Notes under the pieces: generated by a model
Told to the model about the DNA's origin: nothing
Seen by the model: the letters and a program-made list of their open reading frames with translations, nothing else
The model's database searches: none
Part shown: positions 7,515 to 14,868 of the stretch, piece after piece
Numbering within the stretch: the first letter of the stretch is position 1
Layout: every line of letters starts with the position of its first letter
Made by a program: the position numbers and the translations under genes
Assembly: GCA_964364855.1 (NCBI GenBank)
Contig: CAYINU010000029.1
Coordinates: 1 to 19,003 of the forward strand
Origin: CAYINU01 sp964364855
Lineage (GTDB): Bacteria > Margulisbacteria > Marinamargulisbacteria > CAYINU01
Length of the DNA: 19,003 bases
Direction of reading: 5' to 3'

Positions 7515-7518
7515 CCGG

Positions 7519-7542
7519 TACTGTGTGTAACGACAGTATTTT
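7519..7542 (+). terminator. Weak hairpin with T-run after the kinase gene
   Basis: TACTGT (7519-7524) pairs with ACAGTA (7533-7538) across an 8-nt loop, followed by TTTT. The stem is only 6 bp and AT-rich, so this is at best a weak terminator separating the kinase from the rpsP operon. No convincing rpsP promoter is visible between 7543 and 7589. Confidence 0.25.
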
Positions 7543-7589
7543 GCACCTGGTTTTAGAGATAGGTGTGTTGTGAGTTTGGAGGGAATGTT

Positions 7590-7901
7590 ATGGCGGTTCG
7601 ATTACGCCTGAAACGATTGGGAAGTAAAAAACGTCCGGTATACCGGCTGGTTGCTGCAGAAGGCCGCAATCCCCGCAATGGAAAAACAGTAGATGAGTTT
7701 GGCTTTTACAACCCGGGTGTTGAGCCTGCGGTCTTTGACTTTGATCGCGAACGTGCCCAGCATTGGTTGAAGGTGGGCGCACAGCCCTCCGAAACGGTTC
7801 AGCGGCTTTTTGCAGCCAATGGCCTGTCAGAGAAAGTGACACGCACATCAAAAGAGCCTGGCGTCTCTCGCAAGGAAAAAAAGGCTCGCGCCGCAGGTTA
7901 A
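7590..7901 (+). CDS. rpsP: Ribosomal protein S16 (bS16)
   Basis: This 103-residue protein begins MAVRLRLKRLGSKKRPVYRLV, the family hallmark, and contains GRNPRNGKTVDEFGFYNPG. S16 binds 16S rRNA and is needed for 30S assembly. The C-terminal 20 residues are a lysine/arginine-rich tail ending KEKKARAAG. The ATG at 7590 is preferred over an in-frame GTG at 7563: GGAGGG at 7578-7583 lies 6 nt upstream of it, and the S16 fold starts there. It is the first gene of the long co-directional cluster; khpA follows after 21 nt. Confidence 0.96.
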   Translation: MAVRLRLKRLGSKKRPVYRLVAAEGRNPRNGKTVDEFGFYNPGVEPAVFDFDRERAQHWLKVGAQPSETVQRLFAANGLSEKVTRTSKEPGVSRKEKKARAAG

Positions 7902-7922
7902 TCCACAAGGCAGGGTGAATCC

Positions 7923-8171
7923 ATGAAGCAGCTTGTAGAATGGATCGTAAGGGCGCTTGTCGATCATCCCGAACACGTCAATGTGGCGGAAACGACCGGA
8001 GAGAACATCATTATCTTGGAGATCAGTGTAGCGCCTGATGATGTGGGGAAGGTTATCGGAAAAGAAGGTCGTATTGCCAACGCAATACGGACTGTGGTGA
8101 AGGCTGCTGCAGCCAAACATGACAAAAAAGTCACCGTTGAAATTTTAACGCAAAAAGCAACCCAGGGGTAA
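7923..8171 (+). CDS. khpA: KH-domain RNA-binding protein KhpA (YlqC family)
   Basis: An 82-residue single-KH-domain protein. The KH signature GKVIGKEGRIANAIR lies at about 42-56, preceded by ISVAPDD and followed by a helix and a short beta strand (KVTVEIL). The family (YlqC/KhpA) binds RNA, often as a heterodimer with KhpB (Jag), and influences cell division and envelope synthesis in Gram-positives. Position between rpsP and ylqD is the standard one. A GGGTGA-type purine stretch precedes the ATG. The stop is 6 nt before the ylqD start. Confidence 0.92.
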   Translation: MKQLVEWIVRALVDHPEHVNVAETTGENIIILEISVAPDDVGKVIGKEGRIANAIRTVVKAAAAKHDKKVTVEILTQKATQG

Positions 8172-8177
8172 AAAATC

Positions 8178-8630
8178 GTGTCAGAAAAAGAAAAACAAAG
8201 TGCGATCAATCTGAAACGTTCTGTCACCATCAAGGCGATTGTGACAGAGGATTTTAAAAAATATTTGGTATTTGAGGCTGAAGAAGGCATTCGCCTTGCC
8301 GAGCGCCAATTTTCCCAGATCGATACCAGTGCCAATGAATTACTCAACGCCATGACNNNNNNNNNNACCGATCTTGAACAACGCCGACATATTTCCAGTC
8401 AATTGGAAATCGAGCGGAAAAATTTCCAAAATGCCGTACGTTCTTTTGAGCAAAAGATCCAAGAAGCCAAAGCTTTGCAGGTAGGTACACAGTATGTGCA
8501 AGGGGCTGTAGAGGGGTTTGTTTCTGTCAAAGAAGGCGACAACTTGTATCAAAAATTGGGCGGTGTAGAACTCATCGTCAAGGACGGCATCGTGCAGAAG
8601 ATAGGACGGATTCCACCGGATATTCGCTAG
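8178..8630 (+). CDS. ylqD: YlqD-family protein (10-N gap inside)
   Basis: About 150 residues if the 10-N gap size is right. The N-terminal part (KRSVTIKAIVTEDFKKYL) and the C-terminal part (GFVSVKEGDNLYQKLGGVEL followed by IVKDGIVQKIGRI) match the YlqD family, which is encoded between khpA and rimM/trmD in Bacillus and relatives. Between them is a long charged helix, probably coiled coil (about 35-100). The biochemical role of YlqD is not established; its location suggests a link to ribosome or tRNA maturation. GTG at 8178 is used, with AGGGG about 10 nt upstream. The Ns at 8357-8366 fall in the coiled coil; the frame is restored with 10 bases, so the gap is probably accurate to a multiple of three. 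trmD follows after 4 nt, with no rimM between. Confidence 0.75.
   Translation: MSEKEKQSAINLKRSVTIKAIVTEDFKKYLVFEAEEGIRLAERQFSQIDTSANELLNAMXXXXTDLEQRRHISSQLEIERKNFQNAVRSFEQKIQEAKALQVGTQYVQGAVEGFVSVKEGDNLYQKLGGVELIVKDGIVQKIGRIPPDIR
8357..8366. other. Assembly gap (10 Ns)
   Basis: Ten unresolved bases inside ylqD. The reading frame on both sides agrees when the gap is kept at 10 nt, so it probably reflects a short estimated gap rather than lost genes. Confidence 0.95.
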
Positions 8631-8634
8631 GGCT

Positions 8635-9384
8635 GTGCGTTTTTATCTGATCTCGCTGTTTCCCGCGCAATTATCCCAGTTTTTTAACAAAGGCATTTTT
8701 GGCCGCGCAGTAGAAAAAGGCCTCATTGAGGTCCATTTCATCCAGCTAAGGGATTTTGCACCGGGTCCCCATCATAAGGTGGATGACCAGCCATTTGGCG
8801 GTACCCGTGGCATGGTGCTCAAGCCTGACGTGCTGTATGACGCGATTACCGCAATTCCGGGGTACGATACGGCACGGATTTTATCGATGTGTCCCAAGGG
8901 ACGTTCCTATACGCAAGCCATGGCTACTGTGCTGGCTCAGAGCACGGACGTCATTTTGATCTGTGGCTATTACGAAGGGATAGACGAGCGCATTTATCAG
9001 GCGTTGCCGATTGAAAAAATATCGATCGGAGAGTTTATATTGTCTTCTGGTGAATTACCGGCTCTGGCCATTGTGGAGTCTGTGGCGCGGTTAATTCCGG
9101 GCGTGATCCAAAAAACGGAGTCCCTGCAAGATGACACCTATCTATCCGGGTTGCTTGAGTTCCCCCAATATACCCAGCCCCGTGAATGGCGCGGGTTTAA
9201 CGTGCCCTCCGTTCTAGTGAGTGGGCACCATGCGCGCATTTTGCAATGGCGCCGGGAGGCTGCGCTTAAAGAAACCTTATTTACAAAACCCGAACTTTTG
9301 ATTAACTTTGAACCAAGTGAAGGCGACCAGATCGTTCTGGAATCGCTTTTGAAGGAGGAACCTGATGGCGAACAAGGTCATTGA
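8635..9384 (+). CDS. trmD: tRNA (guanine-37-N1)-methyltransferase TrmD
   Basis: A 249-residue SPOUT methyltransferase that makes m1G37 next to the anticodon, preventing +1 frameshifting. It starts RFYLISLFP and contains VDDQPFGG (49-56), the AdoMet-knot motifs CGYYEGIDERI (110-120) and ISIGEFILSSGELPAL (129-144), ARLIPGV (151-157), and the catalytic-type aspartate in LQDDTY (166-167). Motif variants: GGG is GGT, the R of GRYEG is Y, and LSGGE is LSSGE. All lie within the family's known tolerance or near it. GTG at 8635 starts 4 nt after ylqD. The end overlaps rplS by 20 nt, so the two are likely translationally coupled. Confidence 0.95.
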   Translation: MRFYLISLFPAQLSQFFNKGIFGRAVEKGLIEVHFIQLRDFAPGPHHKVDDQPFGGTRGMVLKPDVLYDAITAIPGYDTARILSMCPKGRSYTQAMATVLAQSTDVILICGYYEGIDERIYQALPIEKISIGEFILSSGELPALAIVESVARLIPGVIQKTESLQDDTYLSGLLEFPQYTQPREWRGFNVPSVLVSGHHARILQWRREAALKETLFTKPELLINFEPSEGDQIVLESLLKEEPDGEQGH

Positions 9385-9712
9385 AGAATTTGAAAAAGCA
9401 CAGATGAAGGCCGATGTTCCTCAGCTGGCAGTTGGCGATTCCGTAGTCGTTTCTGTTTTCATTATTGAGGGCAAAAAGAAGCGCATTCAAAAATTTGAAG
9501 GATTGGTTACCAAAATCCAAAATACACGGTCTCGTACCCGCGCTACGGTTCGCCGCATGGTGGATGGAGTAGGCGTAGAGAAATCCTTTTTAATTCATTC
9601 TCCGCTGGTCGAGAAGATCCAGATCTCACAACGTGGCCAGGTCCGCCGCGCGAAACTCTACTATCTGCGCAAACGCGTCGGTATCAAAGCAACTCGGGTC
9701 AAATCAGCCTAA
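9365..9712 (+). CDS. rplS: Ribosomal protein L19 (bL19)
   Basis: A 115-residue protein with the L19 pattern: FEKAQMKADVPQLAVGDSV, VFIIEGKKKRIQKFEGLV, TVRRMVDGVGVEKSFLIHSP and the C-terminal RRAKLYYLRKRVGIKATRV. L19 sits at the 30S-50S interface. Start ATG 9365 has a strong AAGGAGGA at 9352-9359, inside trmD, 5 nt upstream. Twelve nucleotides separate its stop from argC, with no terminator visible. Confidence 0.97.
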   Translation: MANKVIEEFEKAQMKADVPQLAVGDSVVVSVFIIEGKKKRIQKFEGLVTKIQNTRSRTRATVRRMVDGVGVEKSFLIHSPLVEKIQISQRGQVRRAKLYYLRKRVGIKATRVKSA

Positions 9713-9724
9713 GTATTGTGATCG

Positions 9725-10732
9725 ATGGTCACAGTTGGGATTGTTGGGGCCACAGGGTATACCGGGATTGAGCTTTTAAAGCTTTTACGGCACCACCCTG
9801 AGGTTAAAATCACCTATATTGGGTCCCGTCAAAACGGGGGCATCCCCTACGGAACGCTATTCCCGGGTATCGATATCTCGCAGCCGCTACAGCCATTTGA
9901 ACCGGCTCACCTGCCGAATGTCGATGTCCTTTTTTTGGCCTTGCCGCATGGGCAGGCACACCCTTTGTGGCCTCAGTTACGGGCCTTCAAAGGTCGCATT
10001 ATCGACCTGTCGGCCGATTTCCGGCTGAGGGATCCCGTCGTGTACGAAGCGGTATACAAAGAGCCGCATCAAGCTCCTGAAGGTATTCCGCAGTTTGCCT
10101 ATGGGTTGCCCGAAATCACCCGTGATACGCTTGCTGATACTCGTCATGTTGCCAATCCGGGCTGTTATGCCACATGTATCCTCCTGGGTTTGTATCCCCT
10201 TGCGGGGTTGGTCCCGAATGCCCATATCGTAGTCGATGCCAAGTCCGGTATTTCCGGTGCCGGCCGCGCTGCCAAGGTCGAAAATTTATTAGCCGAGGCA
10301 ACCGAGCAAGTGACGGCCTATGCGACTTTTCGTCACCGCCATGCGGCAGAGATCAGGCAGCTGTTGGGACGCGACTTTTCCTTTTCTCCCCATGTCGTGC
10401 CGATGAGCCGGGGGATGATGGCCGATATCTACGTGACCGGTGTTTCCCGCCCAGATTATGATCAAATCGTATCGGTTTATACGCAGCAGTATGCCCACGA
10501 GCCCTTCGTGACGGTATTGCCGGGCTGGGATCGCCCCTCGACGCGGGACGTAACGGGAACCAACCGCTGTTTTGTGTCCTTAACATATGATGATTCCAAC
10601 CAAACCGTGGGTATTGTCAGTGTGATCGATAACCTGATTAAAGGTGCCTCGGGTCAGGCCATTCAAAATATGAATATCATGCTGGGCTTACCTGAGACGA
10701 CAGGCCTGATGCTAGAGGCGCGCTATGTCTAA
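9725..10732 (+). CDS. argC: N-acetyl-gamma-glutamyl-phosphate reductase
   Basis: A 335-residue enzyme reducing N-acetylglutamyl-5-phosphate to the semialdehyde with NADPH, the third arginine step. The N-terminal nucleotide-binding motif is GIVGATGYTGIELL (5-18). The catalytic cysteine is C147 in ANPGCYAT. DLSADFRLRD, the SGAGR motif and PMSRGMMADIYV are typical of ArgC. No clear Shine-Dalgarno sequence precedes ATG 9725, only 12 nt after rplS, so translation may depend on ribosomes arriving from rplS. It overlaps argJ by 8 nt. Confidence 0.96.
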   Translation: MVTVGIVGATGYTGIELLKLLRHHPEVKITYIGSRQNGGIPYGTLFPGIDISQPLQPFEPAHLPNVDVLFLALPHGQAHPLWPQLRAFKGRIIDLSADFRLRDPVVYEAVYKEPHQAPEGIPQFAYGLPEITRDTLADTRHVANPGCYATCILLGLYPLAGLVPNAHIVVDAKSGISGAGRAAKVENLLAEATEQVTAYATFRHRHAAEIRQLLGRDFSFSPHVVPMSRGMMADIYVTGVSRPDYDQIVSVYTQQYAHEPFVTVLPGWDRPSTRDVTGTNRCFVSLTYDDSNQTVGIVSVIDNLIKGASGQAIQNMNIMLGLPETTGLMLEARYV

Positions 10733-11906
10733 GCTGGACTGGCCGGATTTAGAAGGGGTGTATGCGGGTGCGATTGCGTCCGGGATCCGGCCCGACAGAT
10801 TAGACCTCGGATTTTTGTATGTCACCGGCGCCACTGCGGCTGCAGCGGTATTTACGACAAACCATTTTGCGGCATCCAGCATCGCCCATTCGCGGGACTG
10901 CCTCAAAAAAGGTGTGGTCAAGGCCATCGTGGTGAATTCCGGAAATGCTAACGCCGTTACCGGTTCCCAAGGCGAGGCTGATACCCGTCTTATGGCTGAC
11001 ATCGCCGCCAAAAAATTGGGTCTTGAAACGTCCCAAGTGATGGTGGCCTCGACAGGGATCATTGGGGTTCCAATGCCCATGGACAAGGTGTCGGCGGGTC
11101 TGGAGGCCTTGTTGGCCGACCCCAAACAGCGCCGGTTCGATACATTATCCACCGCTATCCTCACTACAGATTTGGTAGAAAAAACAGTCTATGTGACGGC
11201 GACCATCGCTGCCCGAAATGTCGTTGTTGCTGGTGTGGCAAAAGGGTCCGGCATGATTGCGCCCCATATGGCGACGATGCTAGCGTTTTTGGTGACCAAT
11301 GCCGACCTGACCCAGTCCGATCTACAGGAAGCCCTATCATCAGCCGTGAAACAGTCTTTTAACCGGGTGTCCGTGGATACTGACACCTCGACCAACGATA
11401 TGGTGACGGTATTAGCCAATGGAGTCGTCAAACTAGAGACTCAGGATGATCTTGGCCAGTTTTGTTCTCTGCTGAATCAGGCCTGTCAAAGCCTGGCTAA
11501 ACAAATTGCCAGGGATGGGGAAGGGGCCACCCGTCTGGTGGAGGTCTCGGTCAGGGGGGCAGCATCCAACTTGGACGCCGATCAGGTGTCTCGTCAGATC
11601 GTCGACTCGCCTCTGGTCAAAACGGCGTTGTATGGCGCGGATCCAAATTGGGGCCGCCTTTTGATGGCCATCGGCAAAAATCCCGATATCAAAATGGACA
11701 CCCAAAAGGTAGATATTAGCGTAGGTGCTGTGCCCCTGCTAAAATCCGGGCTTCCGCTTCCGTTTGACCGAGAGGCCGTGATTTTGGAACTTAAATCCGA
11801 TCCTGTTGTGATTCGGGTAAACTTGAATATAGGCACCGGTGAGGGCATGGCTTGGGGCTGCGATTTGACCGAAGGCTATATTCGTATCAATACAAAGTAC
11901 AATTAA
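10725..11906 (+). CDS. argJ: Glutamate N-acetyltransferase / ornithine acetyltransferase ArgJ
   Basis: A 393-residue ArgJ, which moves the acetyl group from N-acetylornithine to glutamate (cyclic pathway) and in some species also uses acetyl-CoA. It is made as a precursor that self-cleaves before a threonine; here that is T184 in KGSGMIAPHMATMLAF (173-188). NSGNANAVTG (71-80), STGIIGVPMPMD and the C-terminal GCDLTEGYIRIN fit the family. No argA or argE is seen nearby, consistent with ArgJ supplying acetylglutamate, but whether it is bifunctional cannot be read from sequence. AGAGG lies about 8 nt before ATG 10725. argB begins 10 nt after the stop. Confidence 0.96.
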   Translation: MSKLDWPDLEGVYAGAIASGIRPDRLDLGFLYVTGATAAAAVFTTNHFAASSIAHSRDCLKKGVVKAIVVNSGNANAVTGSQGEADTRLMADIAAKKLGLETSQVMVASTGIIGVPMPMDKVSAGLEALLADPKQRRFDTLSTAILTTDLVEKTVYVTATIAARNVVVAGVAKGSGMIAPHMATMLAFLVTNADLTQSDLQEALSSAVKQSFNRVSVDTDTSTNDMVTVLANGVVKLETQDDLGQFCSLLNQACQSLAKQIARDGEGATRLVEVSVRGAASNLDADQVSRQIVDSPLVKTALYGADPNWGRLLMAIGKNPDIKMDTQKVDISVGAVPLLKSGLPLPFDREAVILELKSDPVVIRVNLNIGTGEGMAWGCDLTEGYIRINTKYN

Positions 11907-11916
11907 GGACATCTCC

Positions 11917-12783
11917 ATGTATTCCGAACACATCATTCGTGCCAAAATTCTTCTCGAGGCCTTGCCTTACATCAAGAAGTTTTTCGGCAAAACGATTTTG
12001 ATCAAGTTCGGCGGCTCCCTGATGGACCACGAAGACGGAAAACGCTCCTTTGCCACGGACGTTGTATTGCTTAAATATATTGGGATGAATCCCGTTGTAG
12101 TTCATGGTGGTGGCAAGGAAATTTCCAAATGGATGGACAAGCTAGGCAAACAAGCCGTCTTTATCGATGGTCTGCGTTACACCGATGACGAAACGATGGA
12201 GATTACGGAAATGGTGCTGACCGGCAAGATCAATAGTGAACTGGTCTCGCTGATTAACCAAAACGGTGGGAAGGCGATTGGCCTATCCGGAAAAGACTCC
12301 GATATATTCGTGGGCAAGCGGATCCGCTCTAAAGACGATCAGGACTTGGGCGCTGTTGGGGTCGTAGAGTCGGTGGATGCGTCGCTCATCGAGACACTTT
12401 GCCAAAAGGGCTATATTCCGGTCATTTCCTCTGTTGGTAATGACAAAGAAGGCGATCGTCTCAATATGAATGCCGACCATGTCGCGGCGCAGATTGCCAA
12501 GGCCCTTAAGGCCGAAAAATTGATTTTCATGACCGATGTTCAGGGTATTCGGTTGGATGGGGTTTATCAAAGCGTCATGACCTTGCCTCAAGCATTGACT
12601 GCCCAGCAGCATCCTGATGTCAAAGGCGGCATGTTGCCTAAACTCCAGGAAATGATTAATGCCGTCAAGGGTGGCGTGAGCAGCGTGCATATTATCGACG
12701 GCAATATTGAGCATGCCGTATTATTAGAGCTTTTCACCAATGTCGGTATCGGTACCATGATTACGGGGACCGAAAATGCGTGA
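11917..12783 (+). CDS. argB: Acetylglutamate kinase
   Basis: A 288-residue amino-acid kinase phosphorylating N-acetylglutamate, usually the controlled step of the pathway. Nucleotide and substrate motifs visible: LIKFGGSLM (28-36), VVHGGGKEI (61-69), GLSGKD (122-127), LNMNADHVA and KGGMLPKL. The N-terminal helix (residues 3-24, with LLEALPYIKKFFGK) is the extension typical of hexameric, arginine-inhibited kinases. Feedback control by arginine is therefore likely, but inferred. AAGGA about 10 nt before ATG 11917 is a reasonable Shine-Dalgarno sequence. The stop overlaps argF by 8 nt. Confidence 0.96.
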   Translation: MYSEHIIRAKILLEALPYIKKFFGKTILIKFGGSLMDHEDGKRSFATDVVLLKYIGMNPVVVHGGGKEISKWMDKLGKQAVFIDGLRYTDDETMEITEMVLTGKINSELVSLINQNGGKAIGLSGKDSDIFVGKRIRSKDDQDLGAVGVVESVDASLIETLCQKGYIPVISSVGNDKEGDRLNMNADHVAAQIAKALKAEKLIFMTDVQGIRLDGVYQSVMTLPQALTAQQHPDVKGGMLPKLQEMINAVKGGVSSVHIIDGNIEHAVLLELFTNVGIGTMITGTENA

Positions 12784-13654
12784 TTTTCTGGGGCTGTCTG
12801 TCTTAACACCAGCCACCTTCAATGCGTTGCTGGATCGTGCTGATGCCTTAAAAAGGCACACGACCCACGAGCTGCCGGGACGTATCCTAGCGATGATTTT
12901 TGAAAAACCCAGTATGCGGACACGATTGTCTTTTGAAGTCGCCATGATTCAGCTCGGCGGGACGGCGCTGGATGTATTGCCCACGCCGGAACGGATGGAC
13001 AAGCGTGAATCCATTCCCGATATGGCCCGAGTGTTGTCGCGCTACGCCGACGCCGTGGTAATCCGCTGCTTTTCCCAGGACGATATCGAAGCCTTTGCCG
13101 CCGCGTCGCAGGTGCCTGTGATTAACGGATTGTCGAATATGTTTCACCCCTGTCAGGCCATGGCTGACATGATGACGATTCGCGAGAAATTTGAAACCTT
13201 GGCCGGACTGAAGTTGTCTTACTTGGGTGATGTGAATAACGTGAGCCGGTCATTGGCCGAAGCCACGGCTCTGGCTGGCATGAAGATGGCCATTGCCTGT
13301 CCATCTGCCTATATGGGCGATATCCGGCGCTATGACCATGTCCAGGTATTTACCGACCCGGCCCAGGCCGTCAAAGATGCTGATGTGGTCTATACCGATG
13401 TGTGGACCTCCATGGGACAGGAGGAGGAAAGCCAATCGCGCCGAAAAGCGTTTGCTCCCTTCACCGTGACACCGACAATCATGGCGGCCGCCAAGTCCGG
13501 CGCCATTTTTATGCATTGCCTGCCTGCTCACCGGGGTGAGGAAGTGGATGACGCTGTCATCGAGAATCCTCAGTCCGTGGTGTTTGACCAGGCCGAAAAC
13601 CGCCTGCACATTCAAAAAGCAATCCTGGTGTGGTTGTTGGGAGGAAAATCGTGA
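12776..13654 (+). CDS. argF: Ornithine carbamoyltransferase
   Basis: A 292-residue carbamoyltransferase forming citrulline from ornithine and carbamoyl phosphate. The carbamoyl-phosphate loop is EKPSMRTRLSFE (S46-R50), against the textbook STRTR. HPCQ (124-127), DVWTSMGQEEE (about 208-218, the ornithine-side SMG loop) and HCLPAHRGEEV (247-257) identify it as an ornithine rather than N-acetylornithine, aspartate or putrescine enzyme. GDGNNV is GDVNNV here (151-156). It is slightly shorter than the usual 305-315 residues, mainly at the ends. GGGGA six nt before ATG 12776 lies within argB; the gene overlaps argG by 4 nt (GTGA). Confidence 0.93.
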   Translation: MRDFLGLSVLTPATFNALLDRADALKRHTTHELPGRILAMIFEKPSMRTRLSFEVAMIQLGGTALDVLPTPERMDKRESIPDMARVLSRYADAVVIRCFSQDDIEAFAAASQVPVINGLSNMFHPCQAMADMMTIREKFETLAGLKLSYLGDVNNVSRSLAEATALAGMKMAIACPSAYMGDIRRYDHVQVFTDPAQAVKDADVVYTDVWTSMGQEEESQSRRKAFAPFTVTPTIMAAAKSGAIFMHCLPAHRGEEVDDAVIENPQSVVFDQAENRLHIQKAILVWLLGGKS

Positions 13655-14868
13655 GTGCTCGCCAAAAAGTCGTGTTGGCCTATTCGGGGGGATTGGATAC
13701 CTCGATCATGATTGTGTGGCTGATTGAAAATTACAATTGTGATGTGGTGGCGATGTGCGCGGATTTGGGTCAAGGCGAAGAGCTGGACGGATTGCGGGAA
13801 AAGGCCATCAATAGCGGGGCCTCCGAAGTCTTTATCGAGGATCTGCGCGACGAATTTATTCGGGACTATATTTACCCTACTTTACAAGCGGGTGCCATTT
13901 ACGAACGCAGATATTTGCTGGGAACCAGTTTTGCCCGGCCTCTGATTGCCAGGCGCCAGATCGAAATCGCCCACAAAGTCGGGGCAACCATGGTGGCACA
14001 TGGGGCCACGGGAAAGGGCAACGACCAAGTACGCTTTGAGCTTACCTATATGGCATTGGACCCTTCACTGACGGTCATCGCTCCTTGGAAAGACCCCAAA
14101 TGGACCATGCATTCCCGCGAAGAATGCGTGGCCTATGCCCAGTCCCGAGGGATACCCATCGCCAAGAAAAACCGACTGTATTCCGAAGACCGTAACATTT
14201 GGCATATCAGCCACGAAGGGTTGGAACTGGAGGACCCCGCGAATGCGCCGGAAGATGCCGTATTTTCGTTGTCTGTGCCCGTCGAAAAAGCGCCGGATGC
14301 GGCGGCTTATGTGGAAATCGGTTTCCAAAAAGGTATTCCGGTATCGGTGAATGGGGAAACCCAATCGCCTTTGGAATTGCTGACTTTCTTAAACACGCTC
14401 GGCGGCGCCCATGCCATCGGTCAAATCGACATGGTGGAAAACCGGCTAGTGGGTATCAAATCCCGTGGGGTATATGAAACACCCGGGGGCACCCTTTTGT
14501 ATGCGGCCCACCGCGAGCTGGAGGCCCTGGTTTTGGATCGCGACACGATGCATCTTAAGCATCAATTGGCAGGCCAATATGCAGACCTGGTCTATGACGG
14601 CAAATGGTTCACGCCCGTTAGGGAAGCGTTGGATGCCTTCGTGAAGGTGACTCAGCAATCTGTCACGGGTCGGGTGCGGATGAAGCTATACAAAGGCAAT
14701 GTTATTCCGGCCGGTTCCTGGGCGGATGAGTCACTGTATTTAACGGACCTCGCGTCCTTTTCCGATACGGCTTTGTATGACCAAAAGGACGCCAGTGGCT
14801 TCATCCGGTTGTTCGGCCTGCCGATGAAGGTGCGTGGCTTGGTACAAAGGCGGGGAACTCATGGCTAA
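13651..14868 (+). CDS. argG: Argininosuccinate synthase
   Basis: A 405-residue enzyme joining citrulline and aspartate with ATP. The ATP pyrophosphatase motif AYSGGLDTS lies at about 10-18. GTSFARPLIA, HGATGKGNDQVRFE, APWKDPKW, SEDRNIWHIS-EG and TPGGTLLYAAHRELE follow as in the family. GTG 13651 is chosen over a GTG at 13630: GGGAGGA at 13639-13645 is ideally placed, and GTGA overlaps the argF stop by 4 nt. The length is typical (about 400). The stop overlaps argH by 8 nt. Confidence 0.96.
   Translation: MSARQKVVLAYSGGLDTSIMIVWLIENYNCDVVAMCADLGQGEELDGLREKAINSGASEVFIEDLRDEFIRDYIYPTLQAGAIYERRYLLGTSFARPLIARRQIEIAHKVGATMVAHGATGKGNDQVRFELTYMALDPSLTVIAPWKDPKWTMHSREECVAYAQSRGIPIAKKNRLYSEDRNIWHISHEGLELEDPANAPEDAVFSLSVPVEKAPDAAAYVEIGFQKGIPVSVNGETQSPLELLTFLNTLGGAHAIGQIDMVENRLVGIKSRGVYETPGGTLLYAAHRELEALVLDRDTMHLKHQLAGQYADLVYDGKWFTPVREALDAFVKVTQQSVTGRVRMKLYKGNVIPAGSWADESLYLTDLASFSDTALYDQKDASGFIRLFGLPMKVRGLVQRRGTHG

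Noticed and set aside
7563..7589. Upstream GTG start for rpsP adding nine residues
   Set aside because: GGAGGG is placed for ATG 7590, and S16 proteins begin at the MAVRLRLKR equivalent.
9700..9724. Separate promoter or terminator between rplS and argC
   Set aside because: Only 12 nt separate the genes and no hairpin or promoter hexamers stand out.
14834..14860. Upstream ATG start for argH
   Set aside because: It adds a non-conserved nonapeptide and a longer overlap with argG; the family N-terminus AKLWGGRF starts at 14861.
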